From Candidatus Igneacidithiobacillus taupoensis (GTDB taxonomy: Bacteria > Pseudomonadota > Gammaproteobacteria > Acidithiobacillales > Acidithiobacillaceae): a stretch of 34,041 nt of DNA. The notes beneath the pieces were generated by a model. It saw nothing but the letters and a program-made list of their open reading frames with translations. It was not told where the DNA came from and did not search any database. Each line of letters starts with the position of its first letter. Within the stretch, counting starts at the first letter, position 1. Made by a program: the position numbers and the translations under genes. Location: NCBI GenBank assembly GCA_021375695.1, contig JAEPKX010000018.1, positions 1 through 34,041 of the forward strand, given 5' to 3'. Shown piece by piece: positions 7,570 to 15,137 of the stretch.

Positions 7570-8747
7570 ACGAGGCAGAACTCCTGCAAGAGCGTATCCC
7601 GGCCCAGAGAGAAGCGATCTTTGTTGGCGCTGCCCGCTATCGTCGGGCCAGTTATGGCCGCAATCATCCCTTGGCCATCCCACGGGTATCGCTGACCCTG
7701 GATCTCATTAATAGCGTTGGGGCCATGGGGGCCTCGGAATATCGTCTGGGACGACCAGCAAGTCATCGGGAACTGTGGGATTTTCACACCCCAGACTATA
7801 TTCAGGCCTTCGAGAGGGCTCAATTCCGGGGGCGGGTGACGGACGAGGAGCGGCGACAATTTCAGTTGGGGACCCTGGAAAACCCCTATTTTCCGGGTTT
7901 TTTCGATACCGCCAATCTGGCGACGGGTTCCAGCATTCAGGCGGCCGAAGAGGTCTTGCAAGGGCGAGTAGCCTTTAGTCCGGCGGGGGGGATGCACCAT
8001 GCTGCCCCCCACCAGGCGCGGGGATTTTGCTATCTCAATGATCCCGTGTTGGCGATCCAGCGACTCCGTCGGGAAGGACTGCGGGTACTCTACTGGGATC
8101 TGGATGCCCACCATGGCGATGGGGTCGAGGCGGCCTTTGTGGACGATCCCCAGGTGCTCACCGTGTCCATCCACATGGATACCCGGTATGCCTATCCCTT
8201 TCAGGGCGGGGCTCTGGACGATCATCCCGGTGGTGCTTTGAACCTGCCCTTACCGCCAGAGATCAATGACAGCGAATATGCATTGGTCTTTGCTGAACTC
8301 TGGCCGCGGGTGCTTACAGCCTTTGTGCCGGAAGTGGTGGTATTGCAGGCGGGAACGGACATCTTGGCTGCGGACCCACTGAGCAAGTTTCGGGTGAGTA
8401 ATGTCCTCTTTTGGCAGATGGTCGAGACAATCCTGGGCGATAGCCCCAGACTCCTGGTCTTGGGGGGCGGTGGCTATCATCCCATTGCGCTGGCCCGCTG
8501 TTGGGCCGGTCTCTGGGCTCGCTTGAGCGGCCGGGAACTACCTTTGGCAATTCCCATTGCTGGACAAGAACTGCTGCGCTCCGTGGACTGGGAGCTGGAT
8601 GACGAAGACGCTCCCCACTACCATCGACAATTCGAACGACTGGATGACGTGCCAAATCCTGGACCCATTCGATCAGAGATTCCAGAGTCTTTGCACCGAC
8701 TGTGGAAACGGCATCCCCTCTTTGCTGCTAGGAGTATCAACCAATGA
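7566..8747 (+). CDS. Histone-deacetylase-family hydrolase (AcuC-like)
   Basis: This 393-aa protein has the arginase/deacetylase fold with all class I deacetylase active-site motifs. These are the His pair GGMHHA (144-145), the zinc ligands Asp180 and His182 in DLDAHHGDG, the third ligand Asp265 in AGTD, and the transition-state Tyr304 in GGGGY. It is therefore likely an active zinc deacetylase. Bacterial members act on acetyl-lysine in proteins such as acetyl-CoA synthetase (AcuC) or on acetylpolyamines; the sequence does not decide between these. Its ATG overlaps the cbbO-like stop by 4 bp (ATGA) and its stop overlaps the following gene's ATG in the same way. The coupling to a CbbQ/CbbO-type pair is unusual and could link acetylation to their client. 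Confidence 0.88.
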   Translation: MNEAELLQERIPAQREAIFVGAARYRRASYGRNHPLAIPRVSLTLDLINSVGAMGASEYRLGRPASHRELWDFHTPDYIQAFERAQFRGRVTDEERRQFQLGTLENPYFPGFFDTANLATGSSIQAAEEVLQGRVAFSPAGGMHHAAPHQARGFCYLNDPVLAIQRLRREGLRVLYWDLDAHHGDGVEAAFVDDPQVLTVSIHMDTRYAYPFQGGALDDHPGGALNLPLPPEINDSEYALVFAELWPRVLTAFVPEVVVLQAGTDILAADPLSKFRVSNVLFWQMVETILGDSPRLLVLGGGGYHPIALARCWAGLWARLSGRELPLAIPIAGQELLRSVDWELDDEDAPHYHRQFERLDDVPNPGPIRSEIPESLHRLWKRHPLFAARSINQ

Positions 8748-9886
8748 CTGCCACTGCGCTCATTACCGGTGCCGCCAATAGTCTGGCTACCAAGAGTTAT
8801 GCGGACCGTTTTGCGCAAGACTTGCCCGAGGGGCATTACAGCGATTTTCTCAACACCCGGATCAAGCTCTCTTCTTTGGGGGTAGGCACCTTTCCCGGAG
8901 GCGTGGATGAGGTGACAGACCTGGCTGTGGCGGCCATTGTGGCCCAAGCCTTGCAATCTGGCATCAATGTCATCGATACCGGGGCCAATTATCGCTATGG
9001 CCGTGCGGGTCGGTCGGTCGGCGCGGGCATTGCCAAGGCCCTGGCAGCGGGGATCAAACGGGAAGAGTTTTTTGTACTGGGCAAAGGCGGCTTTCTGACC
9101 TTTCCCCAGGGAAAGCCCGATGATCTGGAGGATTTTTTTGCGAGAGAAGTTGAGGCCAGGGATCTGGGCAAAAAAGAGGATCTTGTCCACGGCATTCATT
9201 GCTTGAGTCCTGAATATCTATTGTGGCAGCTGGACGAGTTGCGTGCCCAGATGGGTTTGGCCACCATCGATGCCTTTTTGGTGGATCAGCCTGAGGTCCA
9301 TATTCCCGTCATTGGCAAGGAGGCCATGCATCGGAAGTTGCTGGCAGTTTTTGCTGCGTTGGAGGAAGCGGTCGCCTTGGGAAAACTGCGTTATTATGGA
9401 ATCTCTACCTTCCATGCCTGTCGGGTGGAAACCGATCATCCGTTGTTTCAGTCCCTGACTAGCTTGATTGGTTTGGCGGAAAAGGCAGCCGGGGAGGGCA
9501 AGCGTCACCACCTGCGGATTGTGGAGTTGCCCTTCAATGCCCTGATGCCGGAGGCTTATACCCGCTTTAGTCAAGTGACCGGGCAGGGCAATATTGCCTC
9601 GACCATTCAGGCGGCATTTCAGCTCAAGCTCACCATCCTGGCGAGCCACCCTCTGGGAAAAGGTCTGCTGGCTCGGGAAGAAGTCCCTGCATTGCAACAG
9701 GCGATGCCAAAACTTGCCAATGCTGCCCAGCGAGCCATCCAATTCGTGCGTTCGACCCCAGGCGTTGCGGTAACCTTGGTCGGGATGAGTAGCCCCGTGC
9801 ACCTGGCGGATTTTCTGGCCGTAGCAAAAGAACCTCCCTTGCCCCGAGAGCAATATCTGGCGATGTTCGAAAGAGAGAAAGAGTGA
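8744..9886 (+). CDS. Aldo/keto-reductase-family protein with altered tetrad
   Basis: This 380-aa protein has the AKR TIM-barrel signatures: LGVGTFPGG at the N-terminus, DTGANYRYG with Asp78 and Tyr83, Lys114 in VLGKGG, LRYYGIST, and a C-terminal GVAVTLVGMSSP segment for NADP binding. Three of the four catalytic residues (Asp, Tyr, Lys) are present. The usual His in the LxH-x-P motif is Asp181 (FLVDQPE). Typical AKRs have about 320 residues; this one carries insertions around 120-160 and 240-260. The substrate is unknown. It is the last gene of the coupled polycistron and ends six bases before the convergent TM2 gene's stop, leaving no room for a separate terminator. Confidence 0.8.
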   Translation: MTATALITGAANSLATKSYADRFAQDLPEGHYSDFLNTRIKLSSLGVGTFPGGVDEVTDLAVAAIVAQALQSGINVIDTGANYRYGRAGRSVGAGIAKALAAGIKREEFFVLGKGGFLTFPQGKPDDLEDFFAREVEARDLGKKEDLVHGIHCLSPEYLLWQLDELRAQMGLATIDAFLVDQPEVHIPVIGKEAMHRKLLAVFAALEEAVALGKLRYYGISTFHACRVETDHPLFQSLTSLIGLAEKAAGEGKRHHLRIVELPFNALMPEAYTRFSQVTGQGNIASTIQAAFQLKLTILASHPLGKGLLAREEVPALQQAMPKLANAAQRAIQFVRSTPGVAVTLVGMSSPVHLADFLAVAKEPPLPREQYLAMFEREKE

Positions 9887-9892
9887 AGAAAA

Positions 9893-10468
9893 TTATTCTT
9901 CTGCCTTGCTCTTTTTCTTGTGGATCTCGGTGAGCAAGCGTTCTTGTTCGGCGAAAGAAAGTCGCCTTTGCCCAGGCCCAAAGCCCCTTGGGGGGAGCTT
10001 ATTGACGGGCTGATGACCGGCCCTTTCGGATTCCTTCATCTTGCGATAGTTCTGCAACTCTTCTTCCCATTGCTCTTCGGCATTCAGATTCTCCGGGCGT
10101 CCCCGGAATCCCTTGGGTGCTGGCGGACTTTGTCTGGCAAACCACTGGGCCATGCGTTGTTGCCGATTGTAGTGGCTGAGCCAATCTTCCAGATGCTGCA
10201 GGTCCCACAGGGCGGCTAGCAAGAGCAAGAGCCCAAGACCCAAAGGAGCATACCAAGGTAGGGTGAGAGCCAGAATCAGCACGAGCAAGCTGGCCAAGGG
10301 ATAGGCCCAAGCCAGGGGTTGCTGCAAATAGAAACGGTGGGCACCCACAACGAATGCCAGCCAGCTGAGATAAGCGGTACGACGGTTTTTTTGGACTTTC
10401 TGGAGGCGAATCTGGAGGTTCTGCAAGCCCTCACCATGCAGATCTAGCTTTTCCCAGGCCTTGGGCAT
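9893..10468 (-). CDS. TM2-domain membrane protein
   Basis: The 191-aa product begins with a charged helical stretch, then SWLAFVVGAHRFYLQQPLAW, which carries the GxHRFYL signature of the TM2 domain. A second long hydrophobic segment (about residues 62-90) follows, and then a polar, basic C-terminal tail ending KKKSKAEE. It should have two membrane helices with a large cytoplasmic tail. TM2 proteins have no settled bacterial function. ATG at 10466-10468 is chosen because longer readings would overlap the divergent LysR gene. Divergence from a LysR regulator across 81 bp suggests possible regulation by it. Confidence 0.75.
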   Translation of the reverse strand: MPKAWEKLDLHGEGLQNLQIRLQKVQKNRRTAYLSWLAFVVGAHRFYLQQPLAWAYPLASLLVLILALTLPWYAPLGLGLLLLLAALWDLQHLEDWLSHYNRQQRMAQWFARQSPPAPKGFRGRPENLNAEEQWEEELQNYRKMKESERAGHQPVNKLPPRGFGPGQRRLSFAEQERLLTEIHKKKSKAEE

Positions 10469-10490
10469 AGTCCTACTCCGCAATAATGTA

Positions 10491-10503
10491 TTGAAGCGCT
10501 CAG
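10491..10503. promoter_or_regulatory. Possible LysR operator in the divergent intergenic region
   Basis: The 81-bp gap between the TM2 gene and the lysR-type gene contains a near-palindrome TGAAGCGCTCA centred on AGCGCT, flanked by TAAT and ATTA about 18 bases apart. LysR proteins usually bind such dyads in the divergent promoter region. The match is imperfect, so this is a suggestion only. Confidence 0.25.
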
Positions 10504-10549
10504 ATATTACCCCTAAACTCAAAGAAAGTCGCGAGCGGCGGGAAAAACG

Positions 10550-11485
10550 ATGGCAGATAGAAGATTGCAGGTCTTTCATACGGTGGCTCGTATGCTGAGT
10601 TTCACCAAGGCGGCAGAGACCTTGCATATGACCCAGCCGGCGGTCACCTTCCAGGTCAAACAACTGGAAGAACAATTCAATACCCGGCTCTTTGATCGAA
10701 CCCACAACCGGATCAGTCTCACCGAAGCGGGTATGGTCGTATACGAATATTCCGAACGGATTCTGTCGTTATATACGGAACTGTCCAACCGAGTGGGCGA
10801 AATGACAGGCGATCTTCGCGGTCATTTGCTGATTGGGGCCAGTACCACCATTGCCGAATATATGTTGCCCCGGGTCCTGGGTGACTTCAAAATGAAATAT
10901 CCCGATGTCCAGGTGCGGCTTCATGTGGGCAATACCGACAAAATCGTCCATATGATCGAAGATAACAGTATCGACCTGGGACTTGTGGAAGGAGCGGTCA
11001 GCAACAAGAGTCTCGCAACCCTCAAATGTTGCATGGACAACATGGTCGTCATTGCTCCCTATGATCACCCACTGTCGGAACACGAGACGGTAGCGGCCCG
11101 GGAGCTCCTCGATTACCCCTTTGTTTCTCGTGAGGAAGGCTCCGGAACCCGCGAGGTAACCATGGAATACCTGCAGCAAGAGGGAATCGATCCCCAGGAT
11201 CTCCACATCACCATGGAGCTGGGCAGCCCTGAGGCGGTAAAGGGTGCGGTCGAGGGCGGCCTGGGGATCGCCGTGGTTTCCGAGGCTACGGTTTTGAAGG
11301 AGTTGGCATTGGGGTCCATCATTGCCCGTCCGCTCGCCCCTCCCTTGGCCCGACCCTATTTTTTCGTGTATCAAAAGCAAAAATTTCGCAGTCTGGTCAT
11401 GGATGAATTCCTGGAATTTTCCAAGGAGCGTTGTAGCCGGGATTTCCTGTCTCTGCCCAAATTGCGAAGCGGGGGTCGGTTGTGA
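10550..11485 (+). CDS. LysR-family transcriptional regulator (CysL/CbbR-like)
   Basis: This 311-aa protein has the LysR winged helix-turn-helix at residues 5-60 (LSFTKAAETLHMTQPAVTFQVKQLE, given here in part as AAETLHMTQPAV). A substrate-binding domain of the type-2 periplasmic-protein fold follows, with motifs LLIGASTTIAEYMLP, DLGLVEG, REEGSGTRE and GLGIAVVSE. The effector domain resembles the CysL/YeiE and CbbR branch more than others, but the ligand cannot be read from the sequence. It leads a polycistron: its stop overlaps the GTG of the next gene. Lying just after the CbbQ/CbbO block, it might regulate that block or the divergent TM2 gene. Confidence 0.9.
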   Translation: MADRRLQVFHTVARMLSFTKAAETLHMTQPAVTFQVKQLEEQFNTRLFDRTHNRISLTEAGMVVYEYSERILSLYTELSNRVGEMTGDLRGHLLIGASTTIAEYMLPRVLGDFKMKYPDVQVRLHVGNTDKIVHMIEDNSIDLGLVEGAVSNKSLATLKCCMDNMVVIAPYDHPLSEHETVAARELLDYPFVSREEGSGTREVTMEYLQQEGIDPQDLHITMELGSPEAVKGAVEGGLGIAVVSEATVLKELALGSIIARPLAPPLARPYFFVYQKQKFRSLVMDEFLEFSKERCSRDFLSLPKLRSGGRL

Positions 11486-12231
11486 AGCATTTTGCCGTTG
11501 TGCAGCATAGTTACTCGGAGTTCCTCGGGGTTATCGAGAGCCAGTTGGAAAAACGGGATATTGGCTTTAGCTATTTCCGCGTCTTTCTTACTCAGGAGCT
11601 GCCCAGTAGCGCCCTAACTTTTGACGCCCTGTTTCTGCTCGGCGGTCCCATGTCCCCCCTGGAGACCGAAAAATTTCCCTGGTTGCAAAAAGAACTGCAG
11701 ACCATTGGGGCCTTTCGGAAGGCGCAACGTCCGGTGGTAGGATTTGGTCTGGGGGCCTTGTTGTTAGCTCAATATGAGGGAGCAGAGCTTACATTGGAGC
11801 CCTACCACAATGCCTATTTTACCACGGCCCATGCCACCGAAGCAGGGAAGAACGACCCGTTGGCGCAGGCCGTTGATGGCCGCCGGGTCATGGTCTGGTC
11901 GCCCGGTACGGCGCTGCTTCCTGATCATCTCCCCCCCCTGGTCATTGACGATGATGGCCGGTGGATCGCTTTTCGCCCCGAAGATGGAGCCATGGCAATG
12001 CTCTTTCGTCCGGAGATGAAGCCAGGGCTCATCGAGGATATTCTCATGGAAGAGGATCGGGAGGTGCCCGAGAATATTACCGAACTCCTTGCCCAAGCGC
12101 GGGAGCTTTGGCCACAGATGCAAGAGACCACGGATCGGGTCCTGGTGGCATTGGTGCGGGAACTTTCGCTCATGAGCGAACGGCGCAAACCCAGAGTCTT
12201 TTCTCTCAACGTTGCCAGAGACCATGAATAG
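11482..12231 (+). CDS. Class I glutamine-amidotransferase-fold protein lacking the catalytic triad
   Basis: The 249-aa product matches the GMP-synthase-like class I amidotransferase layout: FDALFLLGGPMSP early, a nucleophile-elbow region at 84-95, and an ML-x-x-PEM block near 175-180. The residues that define activity are gone. The Cys of the G-x-C-x-G elbow is Gly89 (GFGLG), the His of the central motif is replaced in VMVWSPG, and the HPE His is Arg (LFRPE). It cannot release ammonia by the usual mechanism and is probably a binding or regulatory pseudoenzyme. GTG start at 11482 overlaps the lysR stop by 4 bp, and its own end overlaps the next gene, so all are co-translated. Confidence 0.78.
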   Translation: MKHFAVVQHSYSEFLGVIESQLEKRDIGFSYFRVFLTQELPSSALTFDALFLLGGPMSPLETEKFPWLQKELQTIGAFRKAQRPVVGFGLGALLLAQYEGAELTLEPYHNAYFTTAHATEAGKNDPLAQAVDGRRVMVWSPGTALLPDHLPPLVIDDDGRWIAFRPEDGAMAMLFRPEMKPGLIEDILMEEDREVPENITELLAQARELWPQMQETTDRVLVALVRELSLMSERRKPRVFSLNVARDHE

Positions 12232-12589
12232 TTACGAACGAAAACTCCTGCGCCTGTCCCGGCGACTCGATGCAGGGCAACGGGAACAATTGCTGACTTT
12301 TGCGGAATTTCTTCATAGTCGAAGTAAAAGCCCCCAAGCTGCGACAGAGCCTTTGCAGGAACCCAAAAAACTCCTGGCAGCCGAGTCGGAGACGGTGGTT
12401 GGTGCCATCAAACGATTACGCGAATCCTATTCCATGCTGGATACCCGGTTGATGCTCCAGGATACGGCTGCCATCATGTCGAAGCATGCGGTGGGTGGAT
12501 TGTCTGCACCCGAGGCCATTGCCGAGTTGGAGGCCCTGTTCCAGGACTGCTACGAGCGCTACCGCAGCGAGTTCTCCCAATCTCCATGA
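12224..12589 (+). CDS. Small helical protein of unknown function, 121 aa
   Basis: Not recognised beyond a resemblance to short bacterial proteins with a YERKLLRLSRRLD...QLLTFAEFL pattern, a DUF2281-like helical start. The remainder is helical and charged, with no membrane segment or cysteine cluster; one Cys lies near the C-terminus (DCYERY). ATG at 12224 overlaps the preceding stop by 8 bp, and its own stop overlaps the DedA start (ATGA). The position between an amidotransferase-like pseudoenzyme and a DedA protein is all that can be said about its role. Confidence 0.72.
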   Translation: MNSYERKLLRLSRRLDAGQREQLLTFAEFLHSRSKSPQAATEPLQEPKKLLAAESETVVGAIKRLRESYSMLDTRLMLQDTAAIMSKHAVGGLSAPEAIAELEALFQDCYERYRSEFSQSP

Positions 12590-13212
12590 TGCATGTTTTG
12601 CAGATCCTCCTGCACTTTGATCAGTGGCTGCAGGTTTTTCTGGGCGAGTATGGCAGCTGGGTCTATTTGGGATTATTTTTGATCATCCTTGCGGAAACCG
12701 GGTTGGTACTAATGCCTTTTCTTCCGGGGGACTCCATGCTTTTTGTCTGCGGGGCTCTGGCCGGTGCAGGGAGCATGTCCTTTGGCATCTTGCTGCTGAC
12801 GCTGGTATTGGCTGCCATCATGGGCGATGCGCTCAACTATTCCATTGGTAGACGCTTTGGGCGGAAATTGTTTACGGGTCGCTGGTACTTGCGCCAGAAG
12901 GACCTGGATCGCACCGAACTTTTCTATCGGAGGCACGGTGGAAAAGCGGTCATTATTGGGCGATTCTTGCCCATCATTCGTACTCTGGTTCCTTTTGTTG
13001 CCGGGATTGCCCAAATGCCGCGCAGTCTTTTTGGTTTCTTCAATGCCATAGGAGCCATTCTTTGGGTTGGCGGCTTGCTTGGCGCAGGTTTTTTCCTGGG
13101 GCGAATCCCCTGGGTCAAAGCATACCTGACCCCTGTACTCCTGGTTTTGATCCTGGTTTCCCTGCTCCCGGCCCTTGGCGCTTGGTTGCATAATCGAAGG
13201 CAGACCGGTTAG
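12586..13212 (+). CDS. DedA-family inner-membrane protein
   Basis: This 208-aa protein has about five hydrophobic segments and the DedA hallmarks: an acidic early helix with E and PGD (about residues 34-49), then GRFLPIIRTLVPFVAGIAQMP (shown in part as GRFLPIIRTLVP), which holds the two essential arginines. DedA proteins are lipid transporters or flippases linked to undecaprenyl-phosphate or phospholipid recycling and to membrane potential homeostasis. The start is one of two adjacent ATGs at 12586 and 12589. It is the last gene of the lysR-led polycistron and overlaps the convergent amidase gene by 4 bp at 13209-13212. Confidence 0.9.
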   Translation: MMHVLQILLHFDQWLQVFLGEYGSWVYLGLFLIILAETGLVLMPFLPGDSMLFVCGALAGAGSMSFGILLLTLVLAAIMGDALNYSIGRRFGRKLFTGRWYLRQKDLDRTELFYRRHGGKAVIIGRFLPIIRTLVPFVAGIAQMPRSLFGFFNAIGAILWVGGLLGAGFFLGRIPWVKAYLTPVLLVLILVSLLPALGAWLHNRRQTG

Positions 13213-14084
13213 TCCCGTTTTTTGGGTTTGCCATCCAGGCTGCAAAGAGAGCCATAGAGATCGGGACGTCGATCCCGGAATAGTCCCCAATCCAGGCGAT
13301 GACGAGCAATGGCAGCCAGATCCAGGGTGGCATCAATAAAGCCTTCTTCTTGATCCGCCATGGCGATGATCTCGCCAGTGCCATCACAAATGAAGGAACC
13401 GCCATAAAAGGTGATGGTTGCGTCCTTTCCCATTTCCTGGCCAATGCGATTGGCGGCAACGACTGGCAGTATGTTGGCGGCAGCGTGCCCTTGCATGACC
13501 CGGGTCCAATGACTACGACTGTTGAGCTCCGGGGCCTTGGGTTCGGAACCGATGGCGGTGGGGAAGAGGAGGATTTCGGCACCTTGCAAAGCGAGGATGC
13601 GGGCCGTTTCGGGAAACCATTGATCCCAGCAGATGCCAATGCCCAGGCGCCCAAAGCGGCTTGGGAAGACCTGGAAACCGGTATCGCCCGGACTGAAGTA
13701 AAACTTTTCCTGATAGCCGGGACCATCGGGAATGTGTGCCTTGCGATACAACCCCAGTTCACGGCCATCGGCATCAAAAGTAAGCACGCTATTGAAATAA
13801 CAATTACCTGCCTTTTCGAAAAAGCTTACGGGGATGACAACGCCAAGTTCTGCTGCCAGTTTTTGCATTTTTTGCACTCCTGGATCTTGGTCCTTGGTCC
13901 GAGCAAGGGCAAAGTGATCGATGTCCTGGTCCTTGCAAAAGTAGAGAGTGCTGAAGAGTTCGGAGGGCAATATGATTTGTGCACCGGCCTTGGCGGCAGC
14001 CCGCACCCAGTGTTCGGCCCGCTGTAGATTTTCGTGGCTGTCAGCGCTCATGGCCATTTGCATGGCCGCCACCCGCACTTGCAT
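13209..14084 (-). CDS. aguB: N-carbamoylputrescine amidase
   Basis: This 291-aa nitrilase-superfamily enzyme has the Glu-Lys-Cys triad: Glu42 in LPSELFST, Lys115 in YRKAHIPDGPGY, and Cys152 in GICWDQWFPE. The LYFCKDQD stretch after the Glu and the overall length match AguB, which hydrolyses N-carbamoylputrescine to putrescine, CO2 and ammonia in the agmatine route. AguB is often beside agmatine deiminase (aguA), which is not in this window. ATG at 14082-14084 has AGGAGAAG seven bases upstream. It is downstream of the DsbG-like gene on the same strand with a 68-bp gap. Confidence 0.88.
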   Translation of the reverse strand: MQVRVAAMQMAMSADSHENLQRAEHWVRAAAKAGAQIILPSELFSTLYFCKDQDIDHFALARTKDQDPGVQKMQKLAAELGVVIPVSFFEKAGNCYFNSVLTFDADGRELGLYRKAHIPDGPGYQEKFYFSPGDTGFQVFPSRFGRLGIGICWDQWFPETARILALQGAEILLFPTAIGSEPKAPELNSRSHWTRVMQGHAAANILPVVAANRIGQEMGKDATITFYGGSFICDGTGEIIAMADQEEGFIDATLDLAAIARHRLDWGLFRDRRPDLYGSLCSLDGKPKKRD

Positions 14085-14152
14085 GATTTTCTTCTCCTTT
14101 CCGTTGTTGCGAGCATACCTGTGGGGGTTGGATCTGGCAAGGAGCCGCGACC

Positions 14153-14782
14153 TTATTTGGCGATGCTTTGCAAGACCGAATCCAGCGCAAAGGCATCAAA
14201 AGTTCCGTGGTGAATCTGCACCCTTCCGCGCCGGTCTTTATAGATTTCCGTGGGAACTATTCTTTCGCCGGAGGCGATGAGCAAGTCCATATGCTGGCGC
14301 AGGAGTGTTCGGGTGCGGGCATCGGGAACAATCGCTGGCACGCCCCCAAAGTGTTGCATGTTGAATTCCTTTTCATTGCGTAACAGAGCTGCGAGCGGGT
14401 TTTTGGCCTGCAAAATATAAGCGGCTTTGCCTGCACTGCTGACTGGGTCCAGGTAGCCAACCACCAGATAGCGAACCTGTAGCCCGAGCTCAGGAATCAG
14501 GGGTTGGAGTTGGTCGATGAGGACATGGCAGTAGGGACAATTGGGATCGAAGATCACATAAAGAATGCGTGCTCCGTTTCCCTGGGCTATCCATTGACTT
14601 TTTCCCAACTGTACCCACAGGCTTTGGGCCTTTGTTCCGCTTCGGACAGCGGCAGATGCACTTTGGGCGGTCAGGAACAGGAAACACATCATGGCAAGTC
14701 CCAGCAGCAGGAAAGAACGGCGGGCTTGGGCGGCAAAGCGTGGGGCTCCATGGTCTGGCAATAAGCAAGAAATTGGGTACAT
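14153..14782 (-). CDS. DsbG/DsbC-like periplasmic thioredoxin-fold protein, shortened N-terminus
   Basis: This 209-aa protein has a hydrophobic export segment at about residues 22-40 ending SASAA, so it is periplasmic. A thioredoxin-fold domain follows with CPYC at Cys82-Cys85 (FDPNCPYC) and a cis-Pro loop GGVPAIV. CPYC is the active site of DsbG. DsbC and DsbG have a 60-residue dimerisation domain before the catalytic domain; here fewer than 40 residues separate the cleavage site from CPYC, so that domain appears to be missing. It may be a monomeric disulfide reductase or isomerase. ATG at 14780-14782 has AGGAGA eight bases upstream and is preferred over an upstream TTG at 14821. Confidence 0.83.
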   Translation of the reverse strand: MYPISCLLPDHGAPRFAAQARRSFLLLGLAMMCFLFLTAQSASAAVRSGTKAQSLWVQLGKSQWIAQGNGARILYVIFDPNCPYCHVLIDQLQPLIPELGLQVRYLVVGYLDPVSSAGKAAYILQAKNPLAALLRNEKEFNMQHFGGVPAIVPDARTRTLLRQHMDLLIASGERIVPTEIYKDRRGRVQIHHGTFDAFALDSVLQSIAK

Positions 14783-14988
14783 TTCAGGTTTCTCCTGCGA
14801 AGTCTTTGGCAGAATCTGCAAGCAAAACCTGCGCCAGGGTCATGTACGTTCTTTGAAACATGTTGTACTTTTTTTGGGATCAGGGGCTTGCGCTTCTAAG
14901 AAATTTCACCTAGATTCCCAAATATGAAATATAGGGCATACATGTTACTTATGGCTAATATACCATTGCACTCTGCCTCGTGGGCAGG

Positions 14989-15078
14989 ATGCGAGCCGTT
15001 CTTGCAGTTATAATTTTGGTCTTGGTGGGCCGCCAGCTTCTGTTTGGCGGTCTTTTGTTTGGTAATGTCTCTGCCTAA
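14989..15078 (+). CDS. Possible 29-aa hydrophobic peptide
   Basis: ATG at 14989 opens a 29-codon frame ending TAA at 15076-15078. The predicted peptide (MRAVLAVIILVLVG, then a Gly/Leu/Phe-rich half ending NVSA) looks like a single membrane helix or a signal peptide. An AGG lies too close upstream to be a good ribosome binding site. The frame covers the leader hairpin of the following gene, so it could be a leader peptide, a small membrane protein or chance. Confidence 0.25.
   Translation: MRAVLAVIILVLVGRQLLFGGLLFGNVSA
15009..15060 (+). promoter_or_regulatory. Leader of the nlpC/P60 gene: -10 box and attenuator-like hairpin
   Basis: A perfect TATAAT occurs at 15009-15014, although no good -35 box lies 16-18 bp upstream. 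From 15030, CCGCCA pairs with TGGCGG (15045-15050) across a 9-base loop and is followed by TCTTTTGTTT. This has the form of an intrinsic terminator about 80 bp before the ATG, which would allow premature termination or leader control. The promoter part is uncertain. Confidence 0.4.
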
Positions 15079-15137
15079 CTTGTCTGAGCATCAGAAATTA
15101 TGCAGCGACACTTCCAGAGGACTTGGAGGGAATCGTT

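Larger units (their letters stand above)
14783..15137. other. Divergent intergenic region, 355 bp
   Basis: This gap between the divergent dsbG-like and nlpC/P60 genes is AT-rich in its middle (about 14900-14970) and must contain promoters for both. It holds imperfect repeats of ACATGTT (near 14857 and 14940), a TATAAT at 15009-15014, a hairpin with a T-rich tail at 15030-15060 and a possible 29-codon ORF. The last three are described separately. Confidence 0.6.

Noticed and set aside
13299-14027. A 242-codon plus-strand open frame
   Set aside because: It is opposite the well-supported N-carbamoylputrescine amidase gene with its complete catalytic triad.
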